Source: Seonamhaeicola sp. S2-3 (GTDB taxonomy: Bacteria; Bacteroidota; Bacteroidia; Flavobacteriales; Flavobacteriaceae). Taken from it: 64,000 nucleotides of DNA. A program made the translations under genes and the position numbers. Numbering within the stretch: position 1 is the stretch's first letter; the number at the start of each line of letters is the position of its first letter. Below are positions 1 to 8,944 of the stretch, one piece after another. The notes under the pieces were generated by a model. The model saw only the letters and a program-made list of their open reading frames with translations. It did not search any database and had not been told where the DNA came from. The DNA lies in NCBI RefSeq assembly GCF_001971785.1, contig NZ_CP019389.1, forward strand, positions 3,545,001-3,609,000, in the 5' to 3' direction.

Positions 1-1
1 T

Positions 2-196
2 GGTAGAGAACTAATAGTTAATGCTTATCAATACGGTATGGGGTTATTTGCTTTTATAAATCCAACCGGATTAATTTTAGCATCATTAGCCATTGTTAAA
101 GTTGGTTATGATAAGTGGCTTAAATTTGTAATGCCTTTGGTAATTATTTTAGTAATTTTTACTATGATTGTATTAACTGTTTCGGCTTATTTATAA
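2..196 (+). CDS. C-terminus of a YfcC/DcuC-like membrane transporter (5' end outside window)
   Basis: An open frame runs in from the left edge and ends with TAA at 194-196, giving 64 visible residues. It contains the run QYGMGLFAFINPTGLILASL, then YDKWLKFVMPL and a strongly hydrophobic last helix. This resembles the final re-entrant and membrane segments of YfcC-family carriers (related to C4-dicarboxylate and basic amino-acid carriers) of the inner membrane. Substrate cannot be told. The gene ends 2 bp before the convergent end of holA. Confidence 0.6.
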   Translation, partial: GRELIVNAYQYGMGLFAFINPTGLILASLAIVKVGYDKWLKFVMPLVIILVIFTMIVLTVSAYL

Positions 197-198
197 AA

Positions 199-1203
199 CT
201 AATTTAAAATACTAGAAAGTAGTTCTTTTAGTAAATCGCCTTGCGGAACAGCATTTGCATCAACACCTTTACTTTTTACATCAAATTTTCTTAAAGTTGC
301 CACTACTGCACTTACTTTTCGCATGGGGTAGTTTCTTGCTGCTGTGATATATTCGTTTACAAAATATGGGTTGATTTTTAGCGCAGAAGCTACGCTTCTA
401 GGTGATTTATCTTTTAACCCATGAAATTGCAGTAATTGTGAAAAGAAATTAAATAATAACGATACTGTGACAACCATGGGGTTATCTTTGGGGTTTTCGG
501 CAAAATAATTAATTATTCTATACGCTTTTACAGCATTCTTCTCTCCTATGGCTTTGCGTAATTCAAAATTATTGAAGTCTTTACTTATACCTATGTTTTC
601 TTCAATATGTTCTGGAGATATTTGCGTTTCTTTTGGTAAAATAATTTGTAGTTTTTCTAATTCATTATTTATTTTACTAAGGTCTGTACCCAAAAACTCC
701 ACCAACATTTGAGCTGCCTTAGGGGTAATGGCGTATCCTTTGGGAGATAAAACACGCCTAATCCAATCGGCTACTTGATTTTCATAAAGCTTTTTACTTT
801 CAAAAACAACGCCTTTCTTTTTTAAGGCCTTATAAAGTGCTTTACGTTTGTCTATTTTTTTATATTTATAGTTGATAACTAGAACCGTTGTTAGTTGCGG
901 ATTATCGGCATAAGCAGCTAATTTTTCAATAGTTCTAGAAAGGTCTTGAGCTTCTTTAACTATAACTACTTGATGTTCTGCCATCATAGGGAATCTCTTG
1001 GCATTACTTACAACATCTTCTACAGTAACATCACGACCATACAATACCATTTGATTAAACCCACGTTCTTCTTCAGTTAAAACATTATTTTCAATAAAAT
1101 CAGAAATCTTATCTATATAATAAGGTTCTTCGCCCATTAAAAAATAAATGGGTTTTAACTTTTTGTTTTTTATGTCGGATACTAATTGTTTGACTTCGTC
1201 CAT
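199..1203 (-). CDS. holA: DNA polymerase III subunit delta
   Basis: A protein of 334 residues, the usual length for HolA. Delta is the clamp-loader subunit that opens the beta sliding clamp. Visible family traits are the N-terminal KPIYFLMGEEPYYIDKI (the degenerate P-loop region of the AAA+ fold), the central LVEFLGTDLSKINNELEKL segment, and the C-terminal helical collar ending GDLLKELLSSIL. The start codon at 1203 abuts the divergent HsdR_N-like gene, so the two share a very short promoter region. Family assignment is by overall pattern; delta subunits are weakly conserved. Confidence 0.88.
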   Translation of the reverse strand: MDEVKQLVSDIKNKKLKPIYFLMGEEPYYIDKISDFIENNVLTEEERGFNQMVLYGRDVTVEDVVSNAKRFPMMAEHQVVIVKEAQDLSRTIEKLAAYADNPQLTTVLVINYKYKKIDKRKALYKALKKKGVVFESKKLYENQVADWIRRVLSPKGYAITPKAAQMLVEFLGTDLSKINNELEKLQIILPKETQISPEHIEENIGISKDFNNFELRKAIGEKNAVKAYRIINYFAENPKDNPMVVTVSLLFNFFSQLLQFHGLKDKSPRSVASALKINPYFVNEYITAARNYPMRKVSAVVATLRKFDVKSKGVDANAVPQGDLLKELLSSILN

Positions 1204-1229
1204 TGAAAAAAATTCACCAAATTTGCGTA

Positions 1230-1676
1230 GTGCAAAAACTTAATTTTTCTACATATTCGTTTCGTTTCAAAAGTAACGAAAATAAAATTTCTATTTTCGA
1301 TTGCATTCGTAAAAAGTTTGTGATTTTACAACCCGAGGAATGGGTACGCCAACACTGTGTTCAATTTTTAATTCATGAAAAAAACTATCCAAAATCATTA
1401 ATTAATGTTGAAAAAGAATTGATAGTTAACAACTTAAAAAAACGTTATGATATTGTAGTTTTTAATACCGATGGAAGCATTCATTTAATAGTAGAATGCA
1501 AAGCGCCTAACATTGCAATTAAGCAAAGTACTTTTGACCAAATTGCGAGATATAACTTGGTTTTAAATGCTAGCTATTTAATGGTAACTAACGGATTAAA
1601 TCATTATTATTGCCAAATGGATTTTAAAAAAGAGTGTTATAACTTTTTAAGAGATATACCTAGTTACGCAACATGA
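1230..1676 (+). CDS. orphan type I restriction HsdR N-terminal-like nuclease domain protein
   Basis: About 148 residues from GTG at 1230. A TTG at 1203 is in frame but sits on the holA start codon. The protein has the small PD-(D/E)xK layout of the HsdR_N family: EEWVRQHCVQFL, then KRYDIVVFN (Asp) and HLIVECKAP (Glu-x-Lys), then QIARYNLVL and a YLMVTNG strand. This is the nuclease domain of type I restriction R subunits without the helicase. No hsdM or hsdS is nearby, and such stand-alone genes are common beside holA in flavobacteria. Its biological role is not known. It overlaps the next gene by 4 bp (ATGA), suggesting co-translation. Confidence 0.72.
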   Translation: MQKLNFSTYSFRFKSNENKISIFDCIRKKFVILQPEEWVRQHCVQFLIHEKNYPKSLINVEKELIVNNLKKRYDIVVFNTDGSIHLIVECKAPNIAIKQSTFDQIARYNLVLNASYLMVTNGLNHYYCQMDFKKECYNFLRDIPSYAT

Positions 1677-2662
1677 AAATAGCCGTAGTTATATTAAATT
1701 GGAATGGGAAAACGTTGTTAGAACAATTTTTACCTTCGGTTATTACACATTCTAAAGAAGCAACCATTTATGTAGCAGATAATGCATCAACAGATGATTC
1801 TGTTACTTTTATTGAAGAAAACTACCCATCTATTCAAATTATTCAAAATAAAGAAAATGGTGGTTATGCCAAAGGTTACAACGATGCTTTAAAAAATTTA
1901 AATGAAGATATTTTCTGTCTTCTAAATAGTGATATTGAAGTTACTAAAAATTGGTTAACCCCTATTTTAAAAACTTTTAAAGAAGCCCCCAACACAGCAA
2001 TTATTCAACCTAAAATACTAGATTACAAGCAAAAAAACTATTTTGAATATGCTGGAGCTGCAGGTGGTTTTATTGATAAATACGGCTATCCGTATTGCCG
2101 CGGTAGAATTTTTAATACTATTGAAAAAGACAACAACCAATACAACGATACTATTGATATATTTTGGGCATCTGGGGCTTGCTTATTTATTAGAAACCAA
2201 GTTTTTAATGAACTTAATGGATTAGATGCCTCCTTTTTTGCTCATATGGAAGAGATTGACCTTTGTTGGCGGGCAAAAATTATAGGTTATCATATTAAAT
2301 ATGTGGGGGCTTCTAAAGTGTATCATGTTGGTGGTGCTACATTAAAAAACTCTAACCCACAAAAAACATTTCTTAATTTTAGAAATAGTTTATTTATGCT
2401 CACCAAAAATGCTAGCAAAAATTTATTTTATATTATTTTAATACGCCTTATTTTAGATGGTGTTGCAGGACTTAAATTTTTATTTGAACTAAAACCTCAA
2501 CACACACTTGCCATCTTAAAAGCGCACATAAATTTTTACTTAAACTTAAAACAACTACTACAAAAACGAAAAACCTTAAAAAACACTCTAAAACATTATC
2601 AAAGAACATCCATAGTTGTTGATTATTTCATAAATAAAAAGACAAAATTTAAAAGTTTATAA
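1673..2662 (+). CDS. family 2 glycosyltransferase
   Basis: A 329-residue GT-A fold enzyme. It shows the N-terminal LNWNGKTLLEQFLPSV strand and the nucleotide-sugar motif VADNASTDDS. NGGYAKGYNDAL and the LLNSDIEV motif (a DxD-like metal site) follow, and the acceptor-side motif EIDLCWRA is near residue 195. The C-terminal third has a hydrophobic stretch around residues 250-270. It resembles rhamnosyltransferase-type GT2 enzymes of cell-surface polysaccharide assembly, but the sugar cannot be inferred. It is translationally coupled to the upstream gene. Confidence 0.85.
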   Translation: MKIAVVILNWNGKTLLEQFLPSVITHSKEATIYVADNASTDDSVTFIEENYPSIQIIQNKENGGYAKGYNDALKNLNEDIFCLLNSDIEVTKNWLTPILKTFKEAPNTAIIQPKILDYKQKNYFEYAGAAGGFIDKYGYPYCRGRIFNTIEKDNNQYNDTIDIFWASGACLFIRNQVFNELNGLDASFFAHMEEIDLCWRAKIIGYHIKYVGASKVYHVGGATLKNSNPQKTFLNFRNSLFMLTKNASKNLFYIILIRLILDGVAGLKFLFELKPQHTLAILKAHINFYLNLKQLLQKRKTLKNTLKHYQRTSIVVDYFINKKTKFKSL

Positions 2663-2770
2663 TTAGAACGCAAAAGTTTTGTTAACATTAGTAATTTACG
2701 TGGTTTTTTACATATTTTTGTATTAGAAATTTAGATAACATTAATCCGTGTAATTTTCTTATAACCTATT

Positions 2771-3610
2771 ATGAAAAAACTTTTATTATTAAGCTTATCA
2801 TCTCTATTAGTATTAAGCTCATGTGTTTCTAAAAAAGAATACACTGCACTACAGGAAAAACAAAAAGAAACTCAAGATTTATTAAACTCTGCTACAGTTA
2901 AACTAAACTCATGTTTAGAAGAGAGAGCATCGGCATCAGCTAGAGCAGAAGCTTTAGAAGAGCAAATTGCAGACTTACGTAAGAATAACGAAAACTTACA
3001 AGTATTATCGAGTAAAAGTGCAAGCAGTATTGAAAAAACGCTTGAAAGCATAAAAGAGAAAGAGCTTAAAATTAATCGTCTTCAAGATGCATTAACTAAA
3101 AAGGATAGTGTTACTTTAGCTTTAGTAACTAGTTTAAAACGTGAAGTTGGAATAAACGATCCAGATATTGAAGTAAATGTAGAAAAAGGTGTTGTATTTA
3201 TTTCTATTGCAGATAAATTATTATTTAAAAGCGGTAGCTATATTGTAACTTCAAAAGCAAAAGATGTTTTAGCTAAGGTTGCAAAAGTAATAAACAGCAA
3301 ACCTGAATTTGAGGCTATGATAGAAGGTCACACAGATAACGTACCTTACAGAAAAGAACCTTTATTAGATAACTGGGATTTAAGTGTTAAACGTTCTACA
3401 TCAATTATTAGAGTGTTACAAGACTTAGGTGTAAACCCAAAACAACTTATTGCAGCAGGACGCGCAGAATATGTGCCTTTAGTTGATAATGATACTGCTG
3501 AAAACAGAGCAAAAAACAGACGTACACGTGTGGTTGTGTTACCAAAAATCGATCAATTCTATGATATGATTGAAAAAGAAATGAAAAATCTTTCTGCTGG
3601 TAACCAATAA
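2771..3610 (+). CDS. OmpA-family peptidoglycan-binding lipoprotein
   Basis: A 279-residue protein with a lipoprotein signal peptide (lipobox ending LSSC, Cys18). A charged helical region, probably coiled coil, spans residues 20-115. The C-terminal OmpA-like domain spans about 135-265 and has FKSGSY, IEGHTDNVPY and NRAKNRRTRVVV, the residues that clasp diaminopimelate peptidoglycan. It should sit in the outer membrane and tether it to the cell wall. It stands alone in its own transcription unit and is followed by a clear intrinsic terminator. Confidence 0.9.
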   Translation: MKKLLLLSLSSLLVLSSCVSKKEYTALQEKQKETQDLLNSATVKLNSCLEERASASARAEALEEQIADLRKNNENLQVLSSKSASSIEKTLESIKEKELKINRLQDALTKKDSVTLALVTSLKREVGINDPDIEVNVEKGVVFISIADKLLFKSGSYIVTSKAKDVLAKVAKVINSKPEFEAMIEGHTDNVPYRKEPLLDNWDLSVKRSTSIIRVLQDLGVNPKQLIAAGRAEYVPLVDNDTAENRAKNRRTRVVVLPKIDQFYDMIEKEMKNLSAGNQ

Positions 3611-3634
3611 TCGATACTTTAAAATAAACAAAAA

Positions 3635-3667
3635 AGCTCAACCTTTGGTTGGGCTTTTTTTTTGTTT
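3635..3667 (+). terminator. intrinsic terminator of the OmpA-like gene
   Basis: The stem AGCTCAACC pairs with GGTTGGGCT around a TTT loop (one G-U pair) and is followed by a long T run. It lies 25 bp after the stop codon at 3610. Confidence 0.85.
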
Positions 3668-3717
3668 TTTTTTTAGTTTTATACTACCCAAAACTATAAC
3701 ACATAATATATAAAGAC

Positions 3718-4875
3718 ATGAAAAAAACCTACTTATCGGCTACGGCCTTATTTATTATGTCTATAACTTTTGCACAACATGCATTTGTTATTGATAATTT
3801 TGAATTTGACCCTACACCTAATTATATAACAACAGGTGATTATTTTAACAATTCTAAATCTTACTTTGGTGTTACCACACAAAATGACGCTGATGTTGAT
3901 GTTGATAGAGCCGGCGTTCACTTTTTTGGTGCTCAACAACTTAATGCTGGACCACATATACTATCTTATAATCCTATAGATATTAGTGGTGTCAATGAAA
4001 TTACTGTAGCTTTTGCTGCAGCAGAAGACGATGCCAATGTTGGAGAAGACTGGGATGCCAACGACGATAAAGTAACTTTTCAATACAAAATTGATAATGG
4101 TGTATGGCAAAATATTTTTGTTTTTACAGGTTCTGGCACAGATACAGCTCCACAACTTGACACAAATTTTGATGGTGTTGGAGACGGAACTACATTAACA
4201 GATGAAATGCAAGATTTTGATACCGTAATATATAACTCAGGAGGTACTGGAGAAAAATTATACTTTCAAATTGTTTTTAATGGTTTAACCGAAGAAGATG
4301 AAGATTTTGCTTTAAGTTACTTTAATATAATTGCTGAACACGATTTATTTCCAAAACCAAGCATTACTTCTCCTAGTGACCATGCTCAGTACCCTAACGG
4401 AACTGAAAGTGTAACTATTAATTACCATATAGATAATACAGCAGACGCTGCCGAAATTTGGGCTAATGATTCAAAAATAGCAGACTTAACTACACTTTCA
4501 GGAAATGGCTCTTTTAACTTACCTGTTTCAGACAATACAGGATATAACTATACTATTTATGTTTTATTTGACGGTTATGCAGTTGATTCTGCTTCTAGAT
4601 ATTTACAAGTAGGAGATCCTCTTTCTGTTAAAAACAATGAAATAGAAGGTTTTAGCATTTACCCTAACCCTGTTAGCAATAATGTATTCACTATTTCTTC
4701 AGCTAGTAGTTTAGAAAAACAAGTAAAATTATACAATACCGTTGGGACACTAGTTTTAGATAAAATTGTTAGTAACAAACAACGTATTAATGTAAGCCAT
4801 TTAAATGCTGGAATTTATATTTTAAGAGTTATAGAAAACAACAAAACGGCCACAAGAAAATTGGTAATTAAATAG
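3718..4875 (+). CDS. secreted protein with T9SS type A sorting domain
   Basis: A 385-residue protein with an N-terminal signal peptide (cleavage near TFAQ-HA, about residue 20). The middle region is beta-rich and Asp-rich, without a recognised catalytic motif. The C-terminal sorting domain, about residues 310-385, has FSIYPNPVSNN, VKLYNTVGTLV, LNAGIYILRV and a KLVIK end. Such domains direct export through type IX secretion and surface attachment. Residues 210-295 (SPSDHAQYPNGTESVTINY...) look like an Ig-like or carbohydrate-related fold. The function of the main body is unknown. Confidence 0.85.
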   Translation: MKKTYLSATALFIMSITFAQHAFVIDNFEFDPTPNYITTGDYFNNSKSYFGVTTQNDADVDVDRAGVHFFGAQQLNAGPHILSYNPIDISGVNEITVAFAAAEDDANVGEDWDANDDKVTFQYKIDNGVWQNIFVFTGSGTDTAPQLDTNFDGVGDGTTLTDEMQDFDTVIYNSGGTGEKLYFQIVFNGLTEEDEDFALSYFNIIAEHDLFPKPSITSPSDHAQYPNGTESVTINYHIDNTADAAEIWANDSKIADLTTLSGNGSFNLPVSDNTGYNYTIYVLFDGYAVDSASRYLQVGDPLSVKNNEIEGFSIYPNPVSNNVFTISSASSLEKQVKLYNTVGTLVLDKIVSNKQRINVSHLNAGIYILRVIENNKTATRKLVIK

Positions 4876-4920
4876 TTGAACAAAACTATTTAAGTAAGAA
4901 AAGGAGTTGTTTAAACCAAT

Positions 4921-4947
4921 CATGGTCGGAGATTTTTTCCGACCATG
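4921..4947. terminator. perfect 10-bp inverted repeat between convergent genes
   Basis: CATGGTCGGA (4921-4930) and TCCGACCATG (4938-4947) are exact complements around the 7-nt loop GATTTTT. The hairpin sits between the converging T9SS cargo gene and the DoxX-like gene, where a bidirectional terminator would be expected. It lacks a good T run on either side, so termination is inferred from position. Confidence 0.5.
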
Positions 4948-5006
4948 ACTAACTTTTAAATATACCATTTTAGAACTACCAACAAAAGAGAAGAAATAAT
5001 AAAAAC

Positions 5007-5390
5007 TTAATTCTTTGTCTTTATTAAACTTGAACTCGACAATTGTGCTAAACTAAAAGCCGCAATTGCCATTACTAGGTCTCTTACTGCCACGTCTAAA
5101 AACGAACCACTAAAGATTAATGTTAAAGCAATTAATATTAACCACGCCATGACTACATAAGAACCAATAATTGGACGCATAAGCACTAATACTCCTGCAA
5201 TTATTTCAATAATCCCTACAACAATCATAAAGGTTGATACTTCGAAAGGAAGCATATCAACCATACCTGATGAGAGGTATTGTGTCCATTCTGTTAGAAT
5301 ATTTGTAAACTTATCCAGACCAGCAACAATAGGTACAATACCAAATGTGTAGTACAATAATTTCTCAACTATTAAATTGTTCGATTTCAT
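5007..5390 (-). CDS. DoxX-like integral membrane protein
   Basis: A 127-residue protein with four hydrophobic segments (about residues 10-28, 48-70, 73-92 and 98-118), the length and topology of small DoxX-type membrane proteins. The N-terminal YYTFGIVPIVAGLDKF matches the usual first helix with its conserved Gly and Lys-Phe. Family members occur with redox and thiol-stress genes, but their biochemical function is poorly defined. Half-sites similar to the palindrome at 6334-6352 lie in its upstream region (5406-5449). Confidence 0.7.
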   Translation of the reverse strand: MKSNNLIVEKLLYYTFGIVPIVAGLDKFTNILTEWTQYLSSGMVDMLPFEVSTFMIVVGIIEIIAGVLVLMRPIIGSYVVMAWLILIALTLIFSGSFLDVAVRDLVMAIAAFSLAQLSSSSLIKTKN

Positions 5391-5405
5391 CTTAATCTAT
5401 TTTAA

Positions 5406-5449
5406 TTTGTTACACCCTTTGGATGCAAAAATTAATGTTAGGTTACAAA
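5406..5449. promoter_or_regulatory. candidate operator half-sites upstream of the DoxX-like gene
   Basis: TTTGTTACACC (5406-5416) and GGTTACAAA (5441-5449) lie just before the DoxX-like start. They match the two arms of the perfect palindrome at 6334-6352. A shared regulator is an inference. Confidence 0.3.
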
Positions 5450-5622
5450 AAAGAACAAAAGGTTTAAAAAATAAATTATTGAAAAGTGATATAAACCATA
5501 GCCCAATATGTATATTACAAAAAGGATTCAGGTTATTATGAATATTGAAATAAATTATACAATAGACCTATATATTTTGATATCTATTACATAAACACCT
5601 AGATTAAATAGAAATAAAAGAA

Positions 5623-6294
5623 TTAAAATTTAGGCTGCGATTTATATATATACTCCATAACGTTTACAACAATTCTATCGCATCTAGAATTACCAAATTC
5701 AAAAATATTTGTATAATCTGTTAAATTTAAGATTGAATCTTTAAGCATTGTTCTAGCTCTATGCAATCGCACTTTCACGTTGCTATTGCTTAAATCTAAA
5801 CATTTCGATATTTCAGTTATTGCTAACCCTTCAACCTCTTTGAGCATATAAACTATTTTATACTTTTCAGGAAGTGTGTCTATTGCCTTTTCCATAAAAC
5901 AAGAAGATTCTTTGTACATAGTTTTGTGTTCAGGGGTCATAATGTTTTTGTCTTCAATTTGTAATATATTTTCATCTTGTTGCAAGGCAATGGTTTTTAT
6001 TTTAGAAGCCCTTCTTTTCCCTTGCAAAGCTTCGTTTATTCCAATTCGAATTAACCAAGTAGAAAACATAGCATCATTTTTAAATTGGTATAATTTTTCA
6101 AAAGCCTTAATATAAGTATCTTGCATAACATCTTCAACGTCAGACTCTAAATCTATATAGCTTCTGATTGTTCTAAACAATAGTTCATTATTTCGGCGCA
6201 TAAGAATTTCGAATAACTCTGTTTCACCATTGAGTACTTTTTCTATTATTAACGCTTCTTCAAGTTCTTTTTTGGTTGTAGTGCTGGTATTCAT
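5623..6294 (-). CDS. ECF-type RNA polymerase sigma factor
   Basis: From ATG at 6294 it has 223 residues; an in-frame ATG at 6327 would add 11. Region 2 is seen in DVMQDTYIKAFEKLYQFKN and FSTWLIRIGINEALQGKRR. Region 4 is LPEKYKIVYMLKEVEGL followed by the helix-turn-helix ITEISKCLDLSNSNVKVRLH and RARTMLKD. A tail of about 40 residues follows region 4. No anti-sigma gene adjoins it on the same strand, which is unusual for ECF factors, so the signal is unknown. A perfect palindrome lies just upstream. Confidence 0.88.
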   Translation of the reverse strand: MNTSTTTKKELEEALIIEKVLNGETELFEILMRRNNELLFRTIRSYIDLESDVEDVMQDTYIKAFEKLYQFKNDAMFSTWLIRIGINEALQGKRRASKIKTIALQQDENILQIEDKNIMTPEHKTMYKESSCFMEKAIDTLPEKYKIVYMLKEVEGLAITEISKCLDLSNSNVKVRLHRARTMLKDSILNLTDYTNIFEFGNSRCDRIVVNVMEYIYKSQPKF

Positions 6295-6333
6295 AACGGT
6301 ATTATTTCTAATTAGATGCAAAATCAATTTTTT

Positions 6334-6352
6334 GGTTACAAATTTTGTAACC
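6334..6352. promoter_or_regulatory. 19-bp perfect palindrome, candidate operator
   Basis: GGTTACAAA-T-TTTGTAACC is exact on both arms. It lies in the divergent intergenic region between the sigma factor (minus) and the flavoprotein reductase (plus). Both arms recur as half-sites before the DoxX-like gene, consistent with a dimeric repressor or activator. The protein that binds is not known. Confidence 0.5.
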
Positions 6353-6434
6353 TTTTTTTAAAGTTTTCATCTAAAGTGAACAAGACCATGAAAGGTCGAT
6401 AACGTATTATATATTTAATTAATAATCTATAGTT

Positions 6435-7100
6435 TTGAATTATTTAGCTACTGTACTGAATAAAACATGGTTAACACACAATGTTTTTCGGTTATCTATT
6501 GAAAGACCAGAGTCTTTTACTTATCAAATTGGGCAAGCATTAGAAATATCATTACATAAAGATACGGAATTTTTAAAAGCACCTTTTACCATAACGAGTA
6601 TTTATGAGAACGATAAAGACTTACAATTTATCATTAAAGTTTACACAGAACACAATGGAATTACTGTTGCGCTATCAAAATTAAAAGTAAACGACACCAT
6701 ATTAATTACAGATGCTTGGGATTCCTTTGCTTATAAAGGCAAAGGCGTTTTTATAGCTGCAGGATCTGGTATTACGCCTTTTATACCAATACTTCGACTC
6801 TTAAAAGAAAAAAATAAAATAGAAGATCATAAATTAATCTATGCCAATAGAACGGAGCACGATATTATCTTAAAACAAGAACTCGAAACCATTTTAGGAA
6901 ATAGTTTTTATAACTTTTTAAGCAGAGACCACTTAAGTAAATATGCTTTCGGGCGAGTTGATTATGAACTACTTACTAACATTATTGACTCTACTCACCA
7001 ATATTTTTATGTATGTGGACCAAAACCTTTCCTTGATAGTGTAAAAAGTGATTTATTAAAACTTGGTGTAAACAAAAATTTAATTCAATTAATTTATTAA
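6435..7100 (+). CDS. FAD-binding ferredoxin/flavodoxin-NADP reductase-like oxidoreductase
   Basis: A 221-residue two-domain flavoprotein from TTG at 6435 (no ATG near the domain start). The FAD domain shows FTYQIGQALEIS and APFTITSIY, a variant of the RxYS flavin motif. The NAD(P) domain shows IAAGSGITPFIPIL and, near the end, YVCGPKPFLDSV. There is no 2Fe-2S domain, so it most likely passes electrons between NAD(P)H and a separate carrier. It lies 10 bp before folE and probably forms an operon with it. Its partner is unknown; the nearby sulfite reductase has its own reductase subunit. Confidence 0.8.
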   Translation: MNYLATVLNKTWLTHNVFRLSIERPESFTYQIGQALEISLHKDTEFLKAPFTITSIYENDKDLQFIIKVYTEHNGITVALSKLKVNDTILITDAWDSFAYKGKGVFIAAGSGITPFIPILRLLKEKNKIEDHKLIYANRTEHDIILKQELETILGNSFYNFLSRDHLSKYAFGRVDYELLTNIIDSTHQYFYVCGPKPFLDSVKSDLLKLGVNKNLIQLIY

Positions 7101-7110
7101 AACCTTAAAG

Positions 7111-7764
7111 ATGAACAGAAAAGAACGGCATGAAATCAATATTTTTTCTAACCATGAAATTCAAAATTTGGAAGCCATATCAAAACATGAAGAAAAATTA
7201 AAAACTATTGAATATCATTTCGCAAAGATTATGGAAGCATTAGGTTTAAAATTAGATAATCCAAGCCTAAAAGAAACCCCTAAACGTGTTGCGAAAATGT
7301 ATATAAACGAAGTTTTTAAAGGTTTGAATGAGAAGAATTTTCCAAGTATTTCCTTTTTTGAGAACGTCAGTAGTTATCGTGAAATGATTTTAGTAGATAA
7401 CATAAAGGTTTATTCATATTGCGAACATCACTTTGTGCCTTTCTTTGGAAAAGCCGCAGTAGCTTATATACCAAAAGACCGCGTTATTGGTTTGTCTAAA
7501 ATAAATCGCATTGTTCAATTTTATGCTAGCAAACCTCAAATACAAGAAAAACTTACTGTTGAAATTGGTGAAAAACTGAAGATTTTATTAAAAACAGACG
7601 ATATAGCTATTCATATTGAAGCCAATCATCTCTGTGTAGCTTCTCGTGGCGTTGGAGACGAAAACAGTTATACCAAAACAAATTTTTTTAGTGGGAAGTT
7701 TTTAAAAGAAAAAGAAAAATCCAGATTTCTAAATTCAATAAATAAAACTAAACTATTAATATAA
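7111..7764 (+). CDS. folE: GTP cyclohydrolase I
   Basis: A 217-residue protein with the classic FolE core: ETPKRVAKMYINEVFKGL, the zinc-site motif SYCEHHFVPF, VIGLSKINRIVQFYA and NHLCVASRGV. The enzyme turns GTP into dihydroneopterin triphosphate, the first step to folate and other pterins. The N-terminal 40 residues (RKERHEINIFSNHEIQ) are variable. The last motif has CVASRGV where CMxxRGV is usual, so this may be a second, specialised copy. It shares an operon with the flavoprotein reductase, which may hint at redox or pterin coupling. Confidence 0.9.
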   Translation: MNRKERHEINIFSNHEIQNLEAISKHEEKLKTIEYHFAKIMEALGLKLDNPSLKETPKRVAKMYINEVFKGLNEKNFPSISFFENVSSYREMILVDNIKVYSYCEHHFVPFFGKAAVAYIPKDRVIGLSKINRIVQFYASKPQIQEKLTVEIGEKLKILLKTDDIAIHIEANHLCVASRGVGDENSYTKTNFFSGKFLKEKEKSRFLNSINKTKLLI

Positions 7765-7819
7765 AGAACAAAAAAAATGAAATATTTGTTTTATTAATAT
7801 CTTTAGCATTTATTTAACA

Positions 7820-8713
7820 ATGTTTAATTTTCGACTAAAAGTTTTTTATACAGTGGCAAGAAGGCTTAATTTTACTAAGGCTTCTGAAGAATTACTTATA
7901 TCTCAACCTGCTGTAACCAAACACATAAAGGAGTTAGAAACTCGTTTTAATCTAGCTTTATTTGACAGGCAAGGAAATAAAGTTACATTGTCTCCAGCAG
8001 GTGAAGTATTGCTTAGACATACAGAGAAAATACATGAAATATATCGTCAATTAGAATTTGATTTAAATCAGCTTAATGCAACTTTACAGGGCACACTACA
8101 TGTAGGATCTAGCACCTCTATTACTCAATACATTCTACCTCCTTTATTAGCAAAATTTCACAAAATTCACCAAGATGTTAAAGTTGAATTGTTTAGTGGC
8201 AATTCTGAACAAATAGAACAAGCTTTACTAAACAAAGATATTGAATTGGGAATAGTAGAAGGTAAATTAAAAAAACGTGAGATGCACTACACCCCTTTTT
8301 TAAAAGATGAGATTGTGCTTGTATGTAGTAGTAAAAATTCATCCATAAAAAAAGATGAAATTCTGCCAGAAGAGTTAAAAAACATTCCCTTACTTCTTAG
8401 AGAACCTGGTTCTGGAACCTTAGAAGTCATTGCTAATGCTTTAAAAGAAAAAGGTATTAGACTGTCTGATTTAATTATAGAAATGCAGTTAGGTAGTACA
8501 GAAGCAATTAAATCATATCTTCAACATTCAAATTGCATGGCTTTTGTATCCTTGCATACTATTTTTGAAGAATTACAAAATGGAGATCTAAAAATAATTG
8601 AAGTTAAAAAGATGTCCATTCCAAGACATTTTTATTTCATTAGACGACAAGGTCCTGAAGGAGGACTACCTTCTTTATTCATTCAGTTTTTAATTCACAG
8701 CTATAGGTCATAA
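7820..8713 (+). CDS. LysR-family transcriptional regulator
   Basis: A 297-residue regulator of standard LTTR length. The winged helix-turn-helix is at residues 1-60 (FTKASEELLISQPAVTKHIKELE). The ligand-binding domain spans about 90-295 (GTLHVGSSTSITQYILPPLL, LREPGSGTLEVI). It lies directly upstream of, and in the same direction as, the peroxiredoxin-cysJ-cysI run, so a role like CysL/CysB in controlling sulfite assimilation is likely from context. The palindrome at 8808-8822 is a good candidate binding site. Confidence 0.88.
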   Translation: MFNFRLKVFYTVARRLNFTKASEELLISQPAVTKHIKELETRFNLALFDRQGNKVTLSPAGEVLLRHTEKIHEIYRQLEFDLNQLNATLQGTLHVGSSTSITQYILPPLLAKFHKIHQDVKVELFSGNSEQIEQALLNKDIELGIVEGKLKKREMHYTPFLKDEIVLVCSSKNSSIKKDEILPEELKNIPLLLREPGSGTLEVIANALKEKGIRLSDLIIEMQLGSTEAIKSYLQHSNCMAFVSLHTIFEELQNGDLKIIEVKKMSIPRHFYFIRRQGPEGGLPSLFIQFLIHSYRS

Positions 8714-8807
8714 GTTTTCTAATATCTTATATTTTCTAATAAGCTTTTCAAATTCATTTTAAAGAAAATTCCAACATTTTATTCATTGTATAAACAAACT
8801 CATGGTC

Positions 8808-8822
8808 ATAACTTCTAGTTAT
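8808..8822. promoter_or_regulatory. candidate LysR-type operator upstream of the sulfite reductase genes
   Basis: ATAACT-TCT-AGTTAT is a perfect 15-bp inverted repeat containing the T-N11-A spacing typical of LysR boxes. A weaker inverted pair, AATAA and TTATT, follows at about 8826-8842. The sites lie 120 bp before the peroxiredoxin start and directly after the LysR gene. Confidence 0.45.
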
Positions 8823-8944
8823 TGGTAATAAGAATTTGTTATTTGAAATTCAATTACTTAGCTATTAGATTTGCCCCTAGATAAGCTACCCCCCTATAAT
8901 ATTGGGTATAATGCTTTTGAATGTATAATTTAAAAACAATAAAG

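Noticed and set aside
1203-1676. A type I restriction system
   Set aside because: Only an HsdR_N-like domain is present, with no helicase, hsdM or hsdS nearby.
6435-7764. Flavoprotein reductase as the missing reductase of sulfite reductase
   Set aside because: cysJ with complete FMN, FAD and NADPH domains is present next to cysI, so another reductase is not needed.
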